A stretch of DNA of 64,000 nucleotides. It comes from Micrasema longulum. Its lineage: Eukaryota > Arthropoda > Insecta > Trichoptera > Brachycentridae. Positions 10,926-22,129 of this stretch are shown piece by piece. The position numbers were made by a program, and so were the translations under genes. The stretch covers positions 1-64,000 of the forward strand of contig JAGVSM010002948.1 of the NCBI GenBank assembly GCA_022494885.1, read 5' to 3'. The number at the start of each line of letters is the position of its first letter. The first letter of the stretch is position 1. The notes below the pieces were generated by a model. The model saw nothing but the letters and a program-made list of their open reading frames with translations. It made no database searches and was not told the DNA's origin.

Positions 10926-12786
10926 GAACGATATTATTCTCAGATTTAGTATACTCTTATTTATGTTTAGGTATGTTTTGCATTTTTTTTAAATAATTCC
11001 ATTTAATATTCAAATAACTTTATTATTATTATTATTATTTATTAAATCATATTAACCGACCGGTTTCAGAGCTAAATGTGCTCTTTTATCGAGATATAGA
11101 ATAAAATTGATTATCTATCTTGTTATATATAATAATTAGTTAAATATTACATATTTATTATTAAATTTTTTTAAATTACATATTTCTAAAACCAAACAAT
11201 AATATGGATATACAATATATTTAGTACATCGGCACTGCTAAACAAGTCATATAGACACTGTCAGCAGCGCTGTATGTATTAGATGTGCTTAATTTTAAGA
11301 TAAAATAACGCACCAGATAAAAATAAATTCATTCTCATTCCAGCTGGCATTGGTAAATTAACTTAATTTAAAAATAAGACATACATATTGTTTTTTAATT
11401 CATACTGATATTCTACTGTACACATTTATGGCAAATAAAGTTTAACGACAATGCTGCCTAAGTAACCGCAAACTTCGCGCTTCTAAATATAAATATTTGT
11501 TTATAACCACTTACCGACTTTTCTATGTCTATCGGTTTCGAAACTTACCCTTCCCTTCGTCAGGACACCAATTAAACCAACCCACTATACGCCTTCACCA
11601 TAGTTATTGCGCAACCAACCAATAAAACCAACCCTTACATGCACTGATTGGGTTATGAAAATATTCAATATTGTGGGAGAAATAATTGAAAATAAGTGAA
11701 GGGTTGATGATGAAAGTGGACGAAATATTTTTACCATTCACGATCGTCGAGTTTTTCTGACTTTTCGCGCCGTGTGCCATGTGCTGAGTCACCGTTTGTA
11801 GTTCGTCGTTCAGCGGTTCAACCCGATGCGCGATGCTCTGGACACCGTAGTTGGGGAACCAGCGGCAGCGGCAGCGGCAGCGGTGTGTGTGGAAGTATGG
11901 AGTGTGTAGTGTGGAGCATGGCACTGTAAACAGATGGGCGGGCGTGCGGTGGTTTGGGTGAGGTGTCAGGTTACGCCCGTAGCTGTGTGCGGCATACTGC
12001 GTACCGTGTACCGGGTACCGTGTGGCCTGTGGCCTGTGGCCGTTAGCACTCCGAGCTTATTTCGTCCTCCACCTCTGAGTATTCTGACGACTGGGTAATC
12101 TAGCGCTCAAATAATCTCAAAGTCAAAATAAGAATTTCAATTTTATCGTTGACTAACTCTTCCTTCCCGGGAATCTCATTGCGTCTAATAACGTACAAAT
12201 AATAAATACTTAATTAAGGTTTTCGGTATTTCCTCGTACCTAATACATTTACGTATCGATTGGAATAATTTATTATCGAATAATAAATACTTGTTGGGTA
12301 CAGAAAAAGCATTTTATCGGAAATTGGTCGCGAGTCGCGGCGTATGAAGTGAAAGACTACCGAATATACGATTTTCTCACACGTTATTTACGTCAGGCTT
12401 TCGATACTAGAGATGTATTCACGAGCGTGAAAGACAAATTCACACATGAGGGAGGCTAGGCTGTACCACTGCCACAGAACGCTAGGTGCTCTCGGTTGCT
12501 CTCAAAGCTGCGCTAAGGGTGATCCGTTTGCTCGCGCTGTGAGCGTTAGCAAATGTTTTTTTCATGTTTTTAGCGATTACATTTAAATTATTATCACTTT
12601 TCATTAAAGCAATTGCCTATGAATGTTTCATGTTTGCACAGTATAAGGAAAGGATTAATATCTTATCGTCTGCAAATCTTATGTATTTATTTTGTAACAT
12701 TTACGCAATTTAATAAACTATTTTTTTACTATAATTAACGTTTAACGTGAAGATTACTTAAATTGGAAGTTACATTATTAAAACAT
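10926..12786. other. no convincing gene; microsatellites
   Basis: Holds a (TTA)n run near 11021-11040, a GGCAGC run at 11861-11883, and GTACCG/GGCCTGT short repeats at 11998-12045. The 106-codon minus-strand open stretch across the GGCAGC run (11604-11924) has no domain and low-complexity content. I see no exon with good splice sites. Confidence 0.4.
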
Positions 12787-13020
12787 GCCCCCCCCCCTCG
12801 TGGTCTAATGACCAGCGCGTTTGCTTATACAAGTGGTCTCGGGTTTGATTTCCAGCATGGTTGATATAAAATTACGGGGAATTTAAACGGTGTTTTTACA
12901 CTGCAATATTCTTTAGTCCTCTGTCCAGACAGGCACCTGATACAGTTTAAGTACAGCTTAGTAGTACAGTAGTAATAACACAAGCCTAATAAGTATTTTT
13001 TTATTTATTTATTCATATTT
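12787..13020 (+). mobile_element. tRNA-type SINE, 3'-decayed
   Basis: TCGTGGTCTAATGACCAGCGCG (box A region) and GGTCTCGGGTTTGATTTCC (box B) lead into the family words GTTTTTACACTGCAATATTCTTTAGTCC. The usual GATGATGATG tail is not found. Confidence 0.75.
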
Positions 13021-13044
13021 TCATGCTAGTAGTACCAAACTTCG

Positions 13045-13235
13045 TTGATTTCGCAGGTCCTATTTACCGCTGACTCATTGGAGTCTTTTTGGCGTATTAC
13101 TTTCCTCACCATACTATTATACCGTACTCCAGAGAATCGATCCCCTGTGAGGTGGAGTCCCAGCTGTCGTTCCATCTTTTGGGAGATCTTCCTCGAGGAC
13201 TTGTCCTGTGAGGCTGTTTATGGAGAGCGATAAAA
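13045..13235 (-). pseudogene. RTE-like LINE scrap (third RTE family)
   Basis: On the minus strand the block resembles the end of the copy at 41.4 kb: GGAAGATCTCCCAAAAGATGG gives the RPPKRW-type word, followed by decayed sequence for SW.STS. It lies just upstream of the host exon, probably within its intron. Confidence 0.5.
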
Positions 13236-13365
13236 TAAAATCACGTAGGGTCCATTCTTCGGGCATAAAAAACCGTAAAAACGCCGAATATATGCTATCG
13301 TTTTTAACTTATATGGTTGAATGTACCAATTTACCCATCTCACGAAACTGTTTCTTCCGTTCCAG

Positions 13366-13555
13366 CGTTCCCGGGTCGGACAAGACCCACCTGGACACGT
13401 CGAGCGACAGCGAGGGCGACTCCCTGGGCGCTCCGCCCTCGTCCCGGGGGGCGCCCCCGGCCTACGGCGGTGCGGGAGGCGCGCAGCCGCCCTACCACCA
13501 GCTTCACCACTCCCTGCCGCCGCTGTACGACGACAGGGGCTACCACCACTTATGA
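13366..13555 (+). CDS. terminal coding exon of an unidentified host gene
   Basis: A pyrimidine-rich acceptor, TTTCTTCCGTTCCAG, ends at 13365. The frame then reads VPGSDKTHLDTSSDSEGDSL and on through Gly/Pro/Ala- and His/Tyr-rich residues to a stop at 13553-13555, with C-terminus YDDRGYHHL. Third positions are strongly G/C, unlike anything around it, which supports selection on a real protein. The exon starts one base into a codon (C completes the previous exon's codon). It looks like a disordered acidic and low-complexity tail, as in membrane-receptor or transcription-factor C-termini, but I cannot name the gene. No upstream exon of this gene is recognisable, so the intron before it is long or begins outside the window. 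Confidence 0.7.
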
Positions 13556-14345
13556 TGCTGGCCCGGCCAGGACAGCTTCTGAGGGGTGCAGAACGAGAGC
13601 GGTCCGACGCTGTCCCGCACGGCGGGGAAGAGATTCGGAGACTTCAGTGTCTGAAGATACAAATGAATATGAAAGGACGGACGATGCTCGAAGATTGCGA
13701 CGGTTTCTAAAGACAATTTAAAACAAAGAATGCCAATAGTTGTGAACTGAACTGCTAAAAATGTAAGATTGTGAGACTTGTGAGAGTTGGACGACGGCGG
13801 TCCGTCGCGGTCCGTCGCGGTCCGTCGCGGTCCGTCGCGGTTCCGGATAGCGGGGAAGAGATTTAAAGACTCGGCGTCTGAAGATATGCTATGTGAAGAT
13901 TACGACATTTTAAGAAGACATTTTAAAACAAAGGAAGCCAATAATTTTACAACTGAACTGCTAAAAACATAAGATATTTTTGAAAATATTAATATAGTGG
14001 AATTTTAAGAAACTTTAAGATTTAAAGACCAAAAATTGCCAACAATTGATTGTGCATCTAGACACGAACAATTGAAGAGACAAAGCATCGTAAGACGGGA
14101 CAGAAATAGGCGACGGTACTGGAGAGACCGCGTGGATAGGATGGATGGGACGAGAGTTTCCCGCGCGGTTGCCCGCAACATAACCCGCGGGACATCGGCT
14201 GCCGGGAGTGCCGCTGAAAGGATGGGAAGATAGCTGGTGCGCCACTTCGAGAACAGATCGGTGGTCTAGAACAATAGAAGAATAAGAACAAGCCCATAGA
14301 GAGATCTAATCTGAGTTCTCCGTTGAAGATTATTAGAAAATAAAT
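13556..14345 (+). other. 3' UTR of the host gene, internally duplicated
   Basis: Follows the stop directly. A block starting GCGGGGAAGAGATT at 13622 (to about 13766) recurs from 13850 to about 13972, sharing GTCTGAAGATA, ACAnTTTAAAACAAAG and ACTGAACTGCTAAAAA. Between them is a 10-base repeat (next entry). An AATAAA at 14339-14344 is a possible polyadenylation signal. The UTR extent is inferred. Confidence 0.5.
13801..13840 (+). repeat. TCCGTCGCGG minisatellite, four exact units
   Basis: Four perfect copies of TCCGTCGCGG, in the spacer between the two duplicated UTR blocks. Exact identity implies recent expansion. Confidence 0.95.
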
Positions 14346-15067
14346 TTATTCATTGGAAGATTTGCCGAAACGGATACAGAAAAGTGGTAGCTTCAAAAGT
14401 AAACCATCGTGATTTTTCATCGTCAATAAGGAGAAACGAGAATCGTTTTACCGGGTAGGCCGGCCGACTACCGGAGTGGTGTTTTATCGCGGCGTAAAAT
14501 AAACTAGTGGTGCAAAGTTAGATCTGTGCCGCGGGATGGCTGAACAAAACTTATTTCGAATTGAAGTGAAAAATTTCGCTAATTATATTATTCGAGTAAC
14601 TGTTTTTTGTAGAAATGATCAAATGCATTAGAATAAACACTACCACGAGGAACATTGCATTTTCTCGTACGGCATCTACATCTAAAATATGAAAATAACA
14701 CTCTGTGTATTTTTCAATCATTATTTTTTATGCAACTGTACAAATCTGTAAATATGTACAAAGTATTAGGAAATATTTGATACTTTAAGTTAGAATTGAG
14801 AATCTGAATCTGTTAATTAATCTAGTCCTTATTAAGAACATTTTTAGTACCTAATGTCGCGGAGATCCGTAAATAATAAATATTTTTTATAATTTAAATC
14901 GACGTTTCGAAGGAAACTGAGTCCGATGAAATAATCCGCATCCGCATCCTTCGCCCGATTTTATCAAACGCGGCTCGAAATATGAATAGCAAATACTGTG
15001 AAAAGTAAGAAGCTACGTTTCAAAGTTTTCACTGTGTTACGTACCTACTCAGTTAACTAATTTAAGT
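14346..15067. other. no gene seen
   Basis: Sequence downstream of the host 3' UTR, increasingly AT-rich. Only short open stretches, no recognised repeat. Confidence 0.35.
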
Positions 15068-15240
15068 ATTACAACAGAGATGGAGAATATTTTAGAGAAG
15101 AGAATGTGGAAGTCTGGCCCGGTATCGCTCGGTTTAAGCGGCCACTTCACACAGTGTGTCTGTCTTCATTCTGTCATCTTTTGGTTTTTGTGAAGTAAAA
15201 TAATTGAAACCCTTAAATGTTCTCATCTCTATAGTAATAC
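15068..15240 (-). repeat. family F repeat, short foldback copy
   Basis: Starts ATTACAACAGAGATGGAGAA, continues GCGGCCACTTCACACAGTGTG and TTTTTGTGAAGTAAAA, and ends AAATGTTCTCATCTCTATAGTAAT. The ends are inverted relative to each other, so the copy can fold into a hairpin. Confidence 0.75.
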
Positions 15241-15263
15241 GTAAATTTTAGTAACTCCCTGTT

Positions 15264-15852
15264 TAGCTCAAACACAAATAACTATCGACGTGCTAATAAG
15301 CGACGTGATAACAATTTCTCACCATGGTTGTTTATCGTATTCGCAATTACAATGGAACATCCGTGAAAACAAAATATTTACGTTTCGCGACGTGTAATCC
15401 TGCTGCGCAATCACTACTAGCAAAGCAATATTTGAATTTCACCGATGTAAATATGAAAAATATTCCAAAACTGCTGTTTTTATTTATTTGTTTATTATTT
15501 ATCACGCTATTTATTGCATTTAGCCGGCGGTCGGCGAGCCAAATGTTAAGAAAAGCAGTCGCCATAGTAATTGTAATTTAATTTTTACTTTTTTGTATTA
15601 GATACTCCTTACTATTTTGCAAATGTAATATATTGTATTATTTTTAAAGTTAACGCCGATTTTTCGCATTGGCGAAGTTCATTAGAACTGTATTTAAATA
15701 AATCTCGTAAATACGAGGAAAACAAAAAACAAATTGACACGAGCGTTGACTTATGACTGCGATAACTTAAGCATGTTCATTATTTTTCATTATGATCGCT
15801 CAAATGCTTAGTTTGTTTTTAAGCACGTGGATAGTTATTTGTGATTGAGCTA
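15264..15852 (+). mobile_element. family T inverted-repeat DNA element, full copy
   Basis: The ends are inverted repeats of about 33 bp: TAGCTCAAACACAAATAACTATCGACGTGCTAA at the left and its near complement at the right (TTAAGCACGTGGATAG ... GATTGAGCTA). The length is 589 bp. Further copies: 45033-45583, 53447-54843 (split by a LINE), a diverged part at 39800-40020 and an end at 62145-62205. The 85-codon open stretch inside (15324-15581) breaks up in the other copies, so it is probably not a gene. Superfamily not determined; I could not fix a target duplication. Confidence 0.75.
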
Positions 15853-16165
15853 CTGGGAGGTGAAAACCAGTCCCTGTCTACAAACATTCGGATGAATTCT
15901 AAAATATTGCCGGTAAAATAATTTCCATCGAAATTTTGTGCATATAAAATGAGCGGCGTGTACTTTAAAATCGACGGAAATAAGGAGTCGCGGACCTTTT
16001 TTGCATATTTATAAATTAAAAAACTTTGTTTTTTACCCCTGATTATATTATTATTATTATTTGCTACCGAACGGTCTCGGAGCTACACGAGTTTCCTTGT
16101 CGAGTCATAATTTTTAAATGTACTTTTGTTTCTGGATGCTAACTTCGAAGCTACAGCCGTTTAGT
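15853..16165. other. no gene seen; ATT microsatellite
   Basis: AT-rich, with (ATT)n at 16044-16061 followed by GCTACCGAACGGTCTCGGAGC. Confidence 0.4.
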
Positions 16166-16340
16166 TCTCCGCGGTGTAATTGTTAAGACACTCGACTTAA
16201 ACACGGAAGGTTCCGGGTTCGTTTCCCGGTGAGAACACAAATAAATACATTCGAGTCTTCCGAAGCCCGGGTGTACTGCTCCGTAATCCACCGCCATAAT
16301 TGGGCCTCCTGGACTTATTTGATGCGAGAAAAAATATATA
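16166..16340 (+). mobile_element. tRNA-like SINE, separate family
   Basis: GCGGTGTAATTGTTAAGAC (box A) and GGTTCCGGGTTCGTTTCCC (box B) sit at tRNA-like spacing, followed by GAATCC/GGGCCTCCTGG-type body and an A-rich end near 16330-16350. No intact cloverleaf closes, so it is a SINE head rather than a tRNA gene. Confidence 0.6.
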
Positions 16341-16479
16341 AAAAAATAAATAAACCGCGCCTCGGAGGGTTTCGGCTGTTTTATCGGTTAATAAAGCTCT
16401 AAATTTTTTACTGATAACTGCATTTTTAACTAGTTTTCTCAAATGTTGTAATTTAGAGGGTTTTGTCAGTACACCGACG

Positions 16480-16720
16480 AAATATGCTTCGCAACGGAGA
16501 AGTTCAGTGGTGCGGAAAATTTGATAAAAAAAATATTACACGCGGTAAAAATTAGCGGATTTGATCATACGGCGAAGTTTATGAAAACGCAATAAAAAAA
16601 TAATCAACGCACGTTTTAATATAAATAAACTACTTCGAAACGTTTCAGGTTTTCGGATAAAGGCGCGCTTAAAATAGCCATTCGAGGATGTGTTTAGATA
16701 GATTTCCGGTTTCCGGGTAG
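16480..16720 (+). repeat. family G dispersed repeat
   Basis: GAGAAGTTCAGTGGTGCGGAAAATTTGAT, ATTACACGCGGTAAAAATT and CGGCGAAGTTTATGAAAA match the order of words at 10.25 and 48.0 kb. Confidence 0.6.
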
Positions 16721-17882
16721 CCATTTTTAGCGTGCATTGACGGGTACGGGGTTCCGTTTTTAAATGTCAGAAAAACTCACCGACTTGAACTCGTAACCGA
16801 CGAGGCTGGCGTATTTTAAAAATTCCAAAGCTTTAATTTTTTATTATTATTTTATTGATAAGCGATGGCAAAATAAAGATTTTTTTGCTCAGTTTGATTG
16901 TCTACTAAAAAAACCACCACCGCACTTCCTCGTTGGTAAACTGAGTGATTTGCTGCAATTACGAAATGCGTTGCACACCATTATTATGGGTTTCATCCTA
17001 ATGAGAACTGATTTTGTATTTAAAATAATTTATTTTTTATTTTTAACCCACTTCGGTTTTTACAACATTATTATTTTCATGTATTGTAGATGCTCTACCG
17101 TTATCAATTTGTACAAAACTACACTTTTCAATATTCGAAACGTAATGATGTACAATTTGTTAAGATTGTAAGCCAAAAGGTAAATCTGAATCGAATCATT
17201 CGGAAGTGATTCAGCAAATTACTTCGTATTTTGTCGTGTTCATTGTGATTTAAGATAGGACTAATATTTTGTGCGTGAAGATCAGAATATGCGAATAGTT
17301 TATAGTAAAAACAGTATAAATTACTTAAAAATAAACGTTCTTTACGTATTCTGTCCAATTCCGGATTTTACATTTATTTTGTAAAATTTGTATCAAATAA
17401 TGACATCGTGTAAATTTAACACCGCCTAGAAAATGACTGGAACGACTTTTAACACGGTGCAATGGCGCGGTATAACAAACTTATCATTTAAAACCCCTCG
17501 CCTCGTATACTCGACTTACTTTGCAATAAAAATCTTGCCACTTATTTGCCGCTATGGCCATATTCTGATCTCGAGATTGATGCGATGTCTTCCTGCGCGC
17601 GAACGGAACGAGAGGGGGGACTTCTGGTTTAATACTCGTAACTTTAGGCTAAACAAGTAACTTAATATAATGTAGGTAGTAGATAGTGGGTAGTAGGTGG
17701 TAGGTAGCAGGTAGGTAGATACTGTACTATTAAAAACTGATGTCTTTAATTTACTAAATAAACGATTATTAATAAATTGTCTTCGTGTTATGCATTTATC
17801 CCTCTCCACAAGAATGCGGTCTGATAAGAAGTACAGAAATCTTATTTTGCCATTTTCAATTTTCATGACTTTCCTATTAACA
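16721..17882. other. no gene seen
   Basis: AT-rich. TAGGTAG/GTAGTAGG short repeats at 17672-17720. The open stretch at 17552-17890 (-) runs across them without a domain. Confidence 0.35.
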
Positions 17883-18430
17883 TAATACAACCGAGATGAA
17901 GAACATTTTAGAGAAGGGAGTATAGAAGTCTAGGCATCTACAGGGCATATGACCTGTCATTGGCTGGTTTAAAATGTTCTTCATGTCAGTTGTATTGTGT
18001 CAATATTGTAAACAAAAGTTTGGACAAACTCGAAACATCGTTAATAAATCCACCTGGTCCGAGAAGAAGTATATAAATTGAAAAATATTTTTAAGCGTTG
18101 CCTAGTATGTTGGTGAAATGATTCAATAATATAAATCTCACCAGCAAAAATAAAGATCTCAGCTCCTTAACTTTACAAACATCAACAGACAGAAGAATCG
18201 AAGGAATATAGATGTTCGAATATGGGCAGAATGGTGAATGTTACGCATTGTGTAAAGTGGCCACTTAAATCAGCCAAGATTCCAAGATCCCTAGACTTCT
18301 ATATTCCCTTCTCTAAAATGTTCTTCATCTCTGTTATATTATGTTAATATTATAACAGCACCCTAGGGGGTTGAATTCAGTCCATGTCCACAAAAATTTG
18401 GTCAAACTCGCAACATTTTTGAGCATAAAT
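17883..18430. repeat. family F repeat, foldback copy
   Basis: Starts with ACCGAGATGAAGAACATTTTAGAGAAGG and carries the inverse of that word (TTCTCTAAAATGTTCTTCATCTCTGTT) at about 18303-18330. The body has all F words: CCTGGTCCGAGAAGAAG, GCGTTGCCTAGTATG, TCAGCTCCTTAAC, GGGCAGAATGGTGAATG and AGTGGCCACTTAAATCAGCC. Confidence 0.85.
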
Positions 18431-18784
18431 TGTTTTGATTAGATCAAGTTTTAGTGAATTACTTTGTCTTTGTAGAAACTATTCTCACGAGAACCGATGT
18501 ACCTAAATTATTGTCTAAATTTCACGAGGCGTAATCTGCTGATAGAAAAGTAATTATATTTCAGTCACAGGATGTTTTTAAGTATATTTTTAATCAGAAT
18601 TAAGGTAATTCTAATGTAGAAAACGATTCTTTTTATCGAATACTTATTTACTTTTTTAATAGAGTGATTTTGATTCGTCAAATTTCTCCGCACCGCCTGT
18701 CGCCTGTCCTCTTAATCAAGGCGTACATTGAGAAAGAATGTGTTTTTACTTCAATTTCAAGTACGTAATTAATAATCACAAAGA
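18431..18784. other. no gene seen
   Basis: AT-rich; nothing recognised. Confidence 0.35.
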
Positions 18785-18905
18785 ACAATGTTTGAATATG
18801 TCCAAATGCTTGCAGACTGGCTAGATTTCCTCCCTAGGGAGTTATTCATGTTTAAATAAGGTTTTCCCTCTCTGTTGCGATAAATTTAATAACAAAGAAA
18901 GTTAT
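18785..18905 (-). repeat. family F terminal fragment
   Basis: AACAATGTTTGAATATGTCC, AAATGCTTGCAGACTGGCTAG, CTCCCTAGGGAGTTATTCAT and TTCCCTCTCTGTTGCGAT: the end segment of F only. Confidence 0.75.
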
Positions 18906-19495
18906 TTAAAAAACTCAACCACCGCACCAGGGCGATAATAACGGCACAAATCCAAAATTGTTGTTTGTGGGTAAGGTAAGTATGCAAAAAAGTCCTATGT
19001 ATTCGCTCGCGCTAATAATTTATTGTTTAAAACATATTTAATTGGTCTTAAAAGCAAATGTTTCAAATAAAAATTGCAAGTATAAACATAACGCTAAGTA
19101 TAAAACCTGATGTTTTTAAATTACTGTGTAGTTGACGCATGACGGTTAACCAGACGAGACATAACAAGACTTGACCTTTTCTCGACATTTTTAAATAACG
19201 GTAACGGGTTTTTAGAAATTATAAATAAATAATAAAAATTCAAGTAATAATAGTGGCACAATGATCATTATGTAATTTTTATTTCTTGGTTTACCTTCAA
19301 GTTGTGCCCTCTGTTTTTTGCGAATGAATATTAGTTTACCGATTGCCCGGGCGCGTATGGAACTGCTCTCCCGCAATAATGTGTTCTTTTAGTTGTGCCA
19401 CTGGCATTTCTAGGGTGCGGTATTTATCCAGTTTCCTTTAGTAATACGTCAGACAAAGATAATTAATCTTGATCACTGCGATGTTGTTACTGATT
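18906..19495. other. no gene seen
   Basis: AT-rich; nothing recognised apart from GACGGTTAACCAGACGAGAC-type text that recurs near 42.68 kb (CTAACCGGGCGAGACATGAC), probably SINE-linked sequence. Confidence 0.35.
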
Positions 19496-19612
19496 TTATA
19501 TTTAATCTAATGGTCAGAGCGATGCGAGAGGTCTCGGGTTCAATTCTCCGCATGCGGACCGGATAAACCATGGTTTACGTAAAATATTTATTTGAAGGGG
19601 TGTTTTAACAAT
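19496..19612 (+). mobile_element. tRNA-type SINE, left half
   Basis: Box A-like AATGGTCAGAGCGATG and box B GGTCTCGGGTTCAATTCTCC, then ATTTATTTGAAGGGGTGTTTTAACAAT, where another SINE has inserted at 19613. Confidence 0.75.
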
Positions 19613-19866
19613 GTCGGCATCGTGGTGTAATCGTCAGCGCGTATGCTTACCATACGCCGGAGGTCTCGGGTTCGATTCCCGACATGGTTGATATCGAGTA
19701 TTTATTTAAAAGGGTGTTTTCACACTAGAATATTTCATAGCCCCGGTCTGTCGCCTGAAGCGTAAGACTGATCATCTTACCTTACATTAAGATACGCTGC
19801 GATTGGTGTACCGATGAAGTCCCCTGTGCACCTATAGGTGCGGAAAAGGAATGATGATGATGATGA
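19613..19866 (+). mobile_element. tRNA-type SINE, full copy with target duplication
   Basis: Well-preserved copy: box A TGGTGTAATCG, box B GGTTCGATTCC, body ATTTATTTAAAAGGGTGTTTTCACAC and AAGCGTAAGACTGATCATCTTACC, and tail GGTGCGGAAAAGGAATGATGATGATGATGA. TTTAACAAT flanks it on both sides (19604-19612 and 19867-19875). It is transcribed by RNA polymerase III in principle and depends on a LINE for copying. Confidence 0.92.
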
Positions 19867-19875
19867 TTTAACAAT

Positions 19876-20240
19876 ATTCTGTGTCGCATGAGGAATACAG
19901 CTCCAAAGAGTGTGACAAGGAACCAGGACCCTGGACGAGCATTTTCGACTCGGCGGCTACTCTCAGGTAAAAAATCTGAAAAAGGAAATCTAGCGAAAAT
20001 AAGTCCACTTCATTGGGTATTGGTTGGTGCGTTCGCCTACCATTCTTGGGGTTTCGGGTTCGATCCCTGGGAGGTTAAAAGTGCAATATTGGTTTTAAAG
20101 ATGATTCTACACTTCGATATTTTAATGCTCCTGGACTGGCATCTGAAGCGTAAGACTGACTCGTGTAAAAAAATGATGAAAACACCGCTGCGGTTAGTTT
20201 ACCGAAGCAGTGTCCTATGGTAATGGAATAACGATCATGA
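19876..20240 (+). mobile_element. leader-type SINE copy
   Basis: Leader GAATACAGCTCC, AACCAGGACCCTGGACGAGC, TTCGACTCGGCGGCTACTCTC as at 7.78 kb; tRNA-like box B GGTTTCGGGTTCGATCCC near 20056; tail TCCTGGACTGGCATCTGAAG and GTGTCCTATGGTAATGGAAT. Confidence 0.75.
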
Positions 20241-20999
20241 TTTTTTATAGTAGGTAATTATACCAGTCCTGAAGGTGATCAAATCAGCCTGCTTTTAAGT
20301 CCCAGTAAATCGCATCCCGCCCTGTATACGCGCGGCTCGACCGTAATATTTCAGCCCACCCTGTATATACGCAGAACTCCACTGGGGCGGAAACTGTCCC
20401 CCCCTCGCCCCTCGCCTCCCCACCCCCTGAGGGTATATCGGGTTACAGTGAGCGCTAAAAGGAAAAAACACGCCATCCACACAGCCACACAGCGAACACA
20501 CGCGCACACACACAAGCGCATGCTCTATAAATGACTTTAGTGCTAACGATGTGTGTTTTACAAACATTCTGCTGTCACAATGTTACCTTACTATGAAAAG
20601 GTTCTAACTTCTTAGCGACTATTTCGTTAAAAATACGAAGGTACTATATTTCGAGTGATCCGATGCGACAATATTTATCGGTGCAAAAAACAAAGTAAAC
20701 ATAATTACGTAACTATCGCGCCGGGTAAAAGTGTAAAACCGAAGTAAATGCAAATTTCTCATTTCCTCCGTTTAAATGCGAAACAATTGCATTTGTCACG
20801 AACTTTAAAGCGTAAAAGGGAAGTTAGTTTAAATCAAACATTTACGCATAAAAAAACTAAAACCCGAATTTTTCCAGGCAATGTGAGATTTTCAAGCTCC
20901 CATACTCTGATTAAATAGTATTTTGTACATACCTCCTCCTGTTTTACAAGATAAAATGGTATAAATCTCAAAATATGACTTTTGCAAATAACTGCCTTT
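20241..20999. other. no gene; GC/C-rich and CA-rich low complexity
   Basis: CCCTGTATAnGCG occurs twice at 20319-20370, a C-rich run at 20397-20430, and CACACACA-type repeats at 20490-20518. The 90-codon open stretch across them on the minus strand is low complexity. Confidence 0.4.
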
Positions 21000-21130
21000 T
21001 TGCTTATTATTTATTTATTTGCATACATAAGTTTATTGTACATTATTTGGGACATAAGTCCCAACTCCATGGGACTAAAAGTCCCGTGTTGAGATGGGAC
21101 TAGCAATTAGTTGACACAGACACGTGAGTA
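21000..21130 (-). repeat. family R repeat (LINE 3' end, reversed)
   Basis: TTTATTTATTTGCATACATAAG followed by GGGACATAAGTCCCAACTC and AAAGTCCCGTGTTGAGATGGGACTAGCA. GTGTTGAG...GGGAC recurs at 29.17 and 49.40 kb. Confidence 0.5.
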
Positions 21131-22129
21131 TATCACCACAAATATAGGACCAAAAACATTTATTTTTAAAAATACATATACGAGGCATATGGCAAATCAA
21201 TATGGTAAACAGTAAACGGCAGAATAGTTTTAGCTCTCAAAGGACGCTAAAAAAACCCCTGGAGACGGCGCTGTAAGCTGTAACGTCGTATTACATTAAG
21301 AAAAAGATGAAATTCCATCATTTATAAAAATAATTATATAATTAAAGCCTGTATAGCGAAATAGGGCTTCATTATTAAAAAAATAAGAGAAATAGACATA
21401 TCACGTCTCGTGTTATATGCGGACTCACGTGGCATTATAGGCACACGTGGGTTAAAAATAAAATACTGCTCACCTTTTCCTTATGCGCCTAACATATTTA
21501 TTTATTTATTATTTTAAAAAATCTCGTCTGGTTAGTGTTAGTGTAGTCATCGTGTTCCTTTTCAGGCTGATTTTAAATTTGTCTCTAGTGTAATTTTTCA
21601 AGTGATAAGGTAAGGTAAGGTCAAATTGATGTATAAAATTATAAGATTCTGTTAAAATATGTCCATGTAGTTGTAATTTTCTCAAAACAAACGGTTTGGG
21701 TAGGTAGGAAGAAAGTGCCTCAAGGCAATATCCCCTCCTTATATGTATATTAATTGTATACCCTTGTAAATAAAGTGTAAAATTAAATAAAATAAATAAA
21801 TAAAGGTAAGTTATTGTAGCATTTAAGTCCATTGTTTAGTATTTTTGACTGTTCTCCTTTGATATTTTAATGTGGTAGTGATGTTATTGTATGGTAATAT
21901 ATTTTTTGTTAATGTTATGTCATCGTTTTGTAAGTTTCCCGGTGCAACTTATTGTACAATTTTTATCCTCTCAATATTCGTAGAGTATGTTATGTCAAAC
22001 TGGCGTGTTTTTTCGTACAGTTCAGTCGTAGGTCGTAGGAGTCAGGTCATTAAGTTAGTCCGTGACATCTTATAAACTTTTAATTATTTTTATAGCAAAA
22101 TTTATATAGAACATGTAATATCATCGAGA
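21131..22129. other. no clear gene; possible LINE 3' UTR ending at about 21803
   Basis: AT-rich. The stretch up to TTGTAAATAAAGTGTAAAATTAAATAAAATAAATAAATAAAG (about 21770-21806) looks like a LINE 3' UTR and A-rich tail, but no coding end precedes it. The 107-codon minus-strand open stretch here is probably chance. Confidence 0.3.

Noticed and set aside
11604..11924. 106-codon minus-strand open stretch
   Set aside because: It depends on a GGCAGC microsatellite and has no domain or splice context.
13317..13721. Two longer open stretches in the other frames of the host exon
   Set aside because: They are GC-driven overlaps. The chosen frame has a good acceptor, GC-rich third positions and a sensible C-terminus; the others run on into the duplicated UTR.
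15324..15581. 85-codon open stretch with a hydrophobic segment
   Set aside because: It lies inside family T and is broken by deletions in the second copy at 45.0-45.6 kb, so it is not conserved as protein.
19613..19700. tRNA gene
   Set aside because: Box A and box B are present but no cloverleaf closes and the sequence continues into a SINE body with an ATG-repeat tail.
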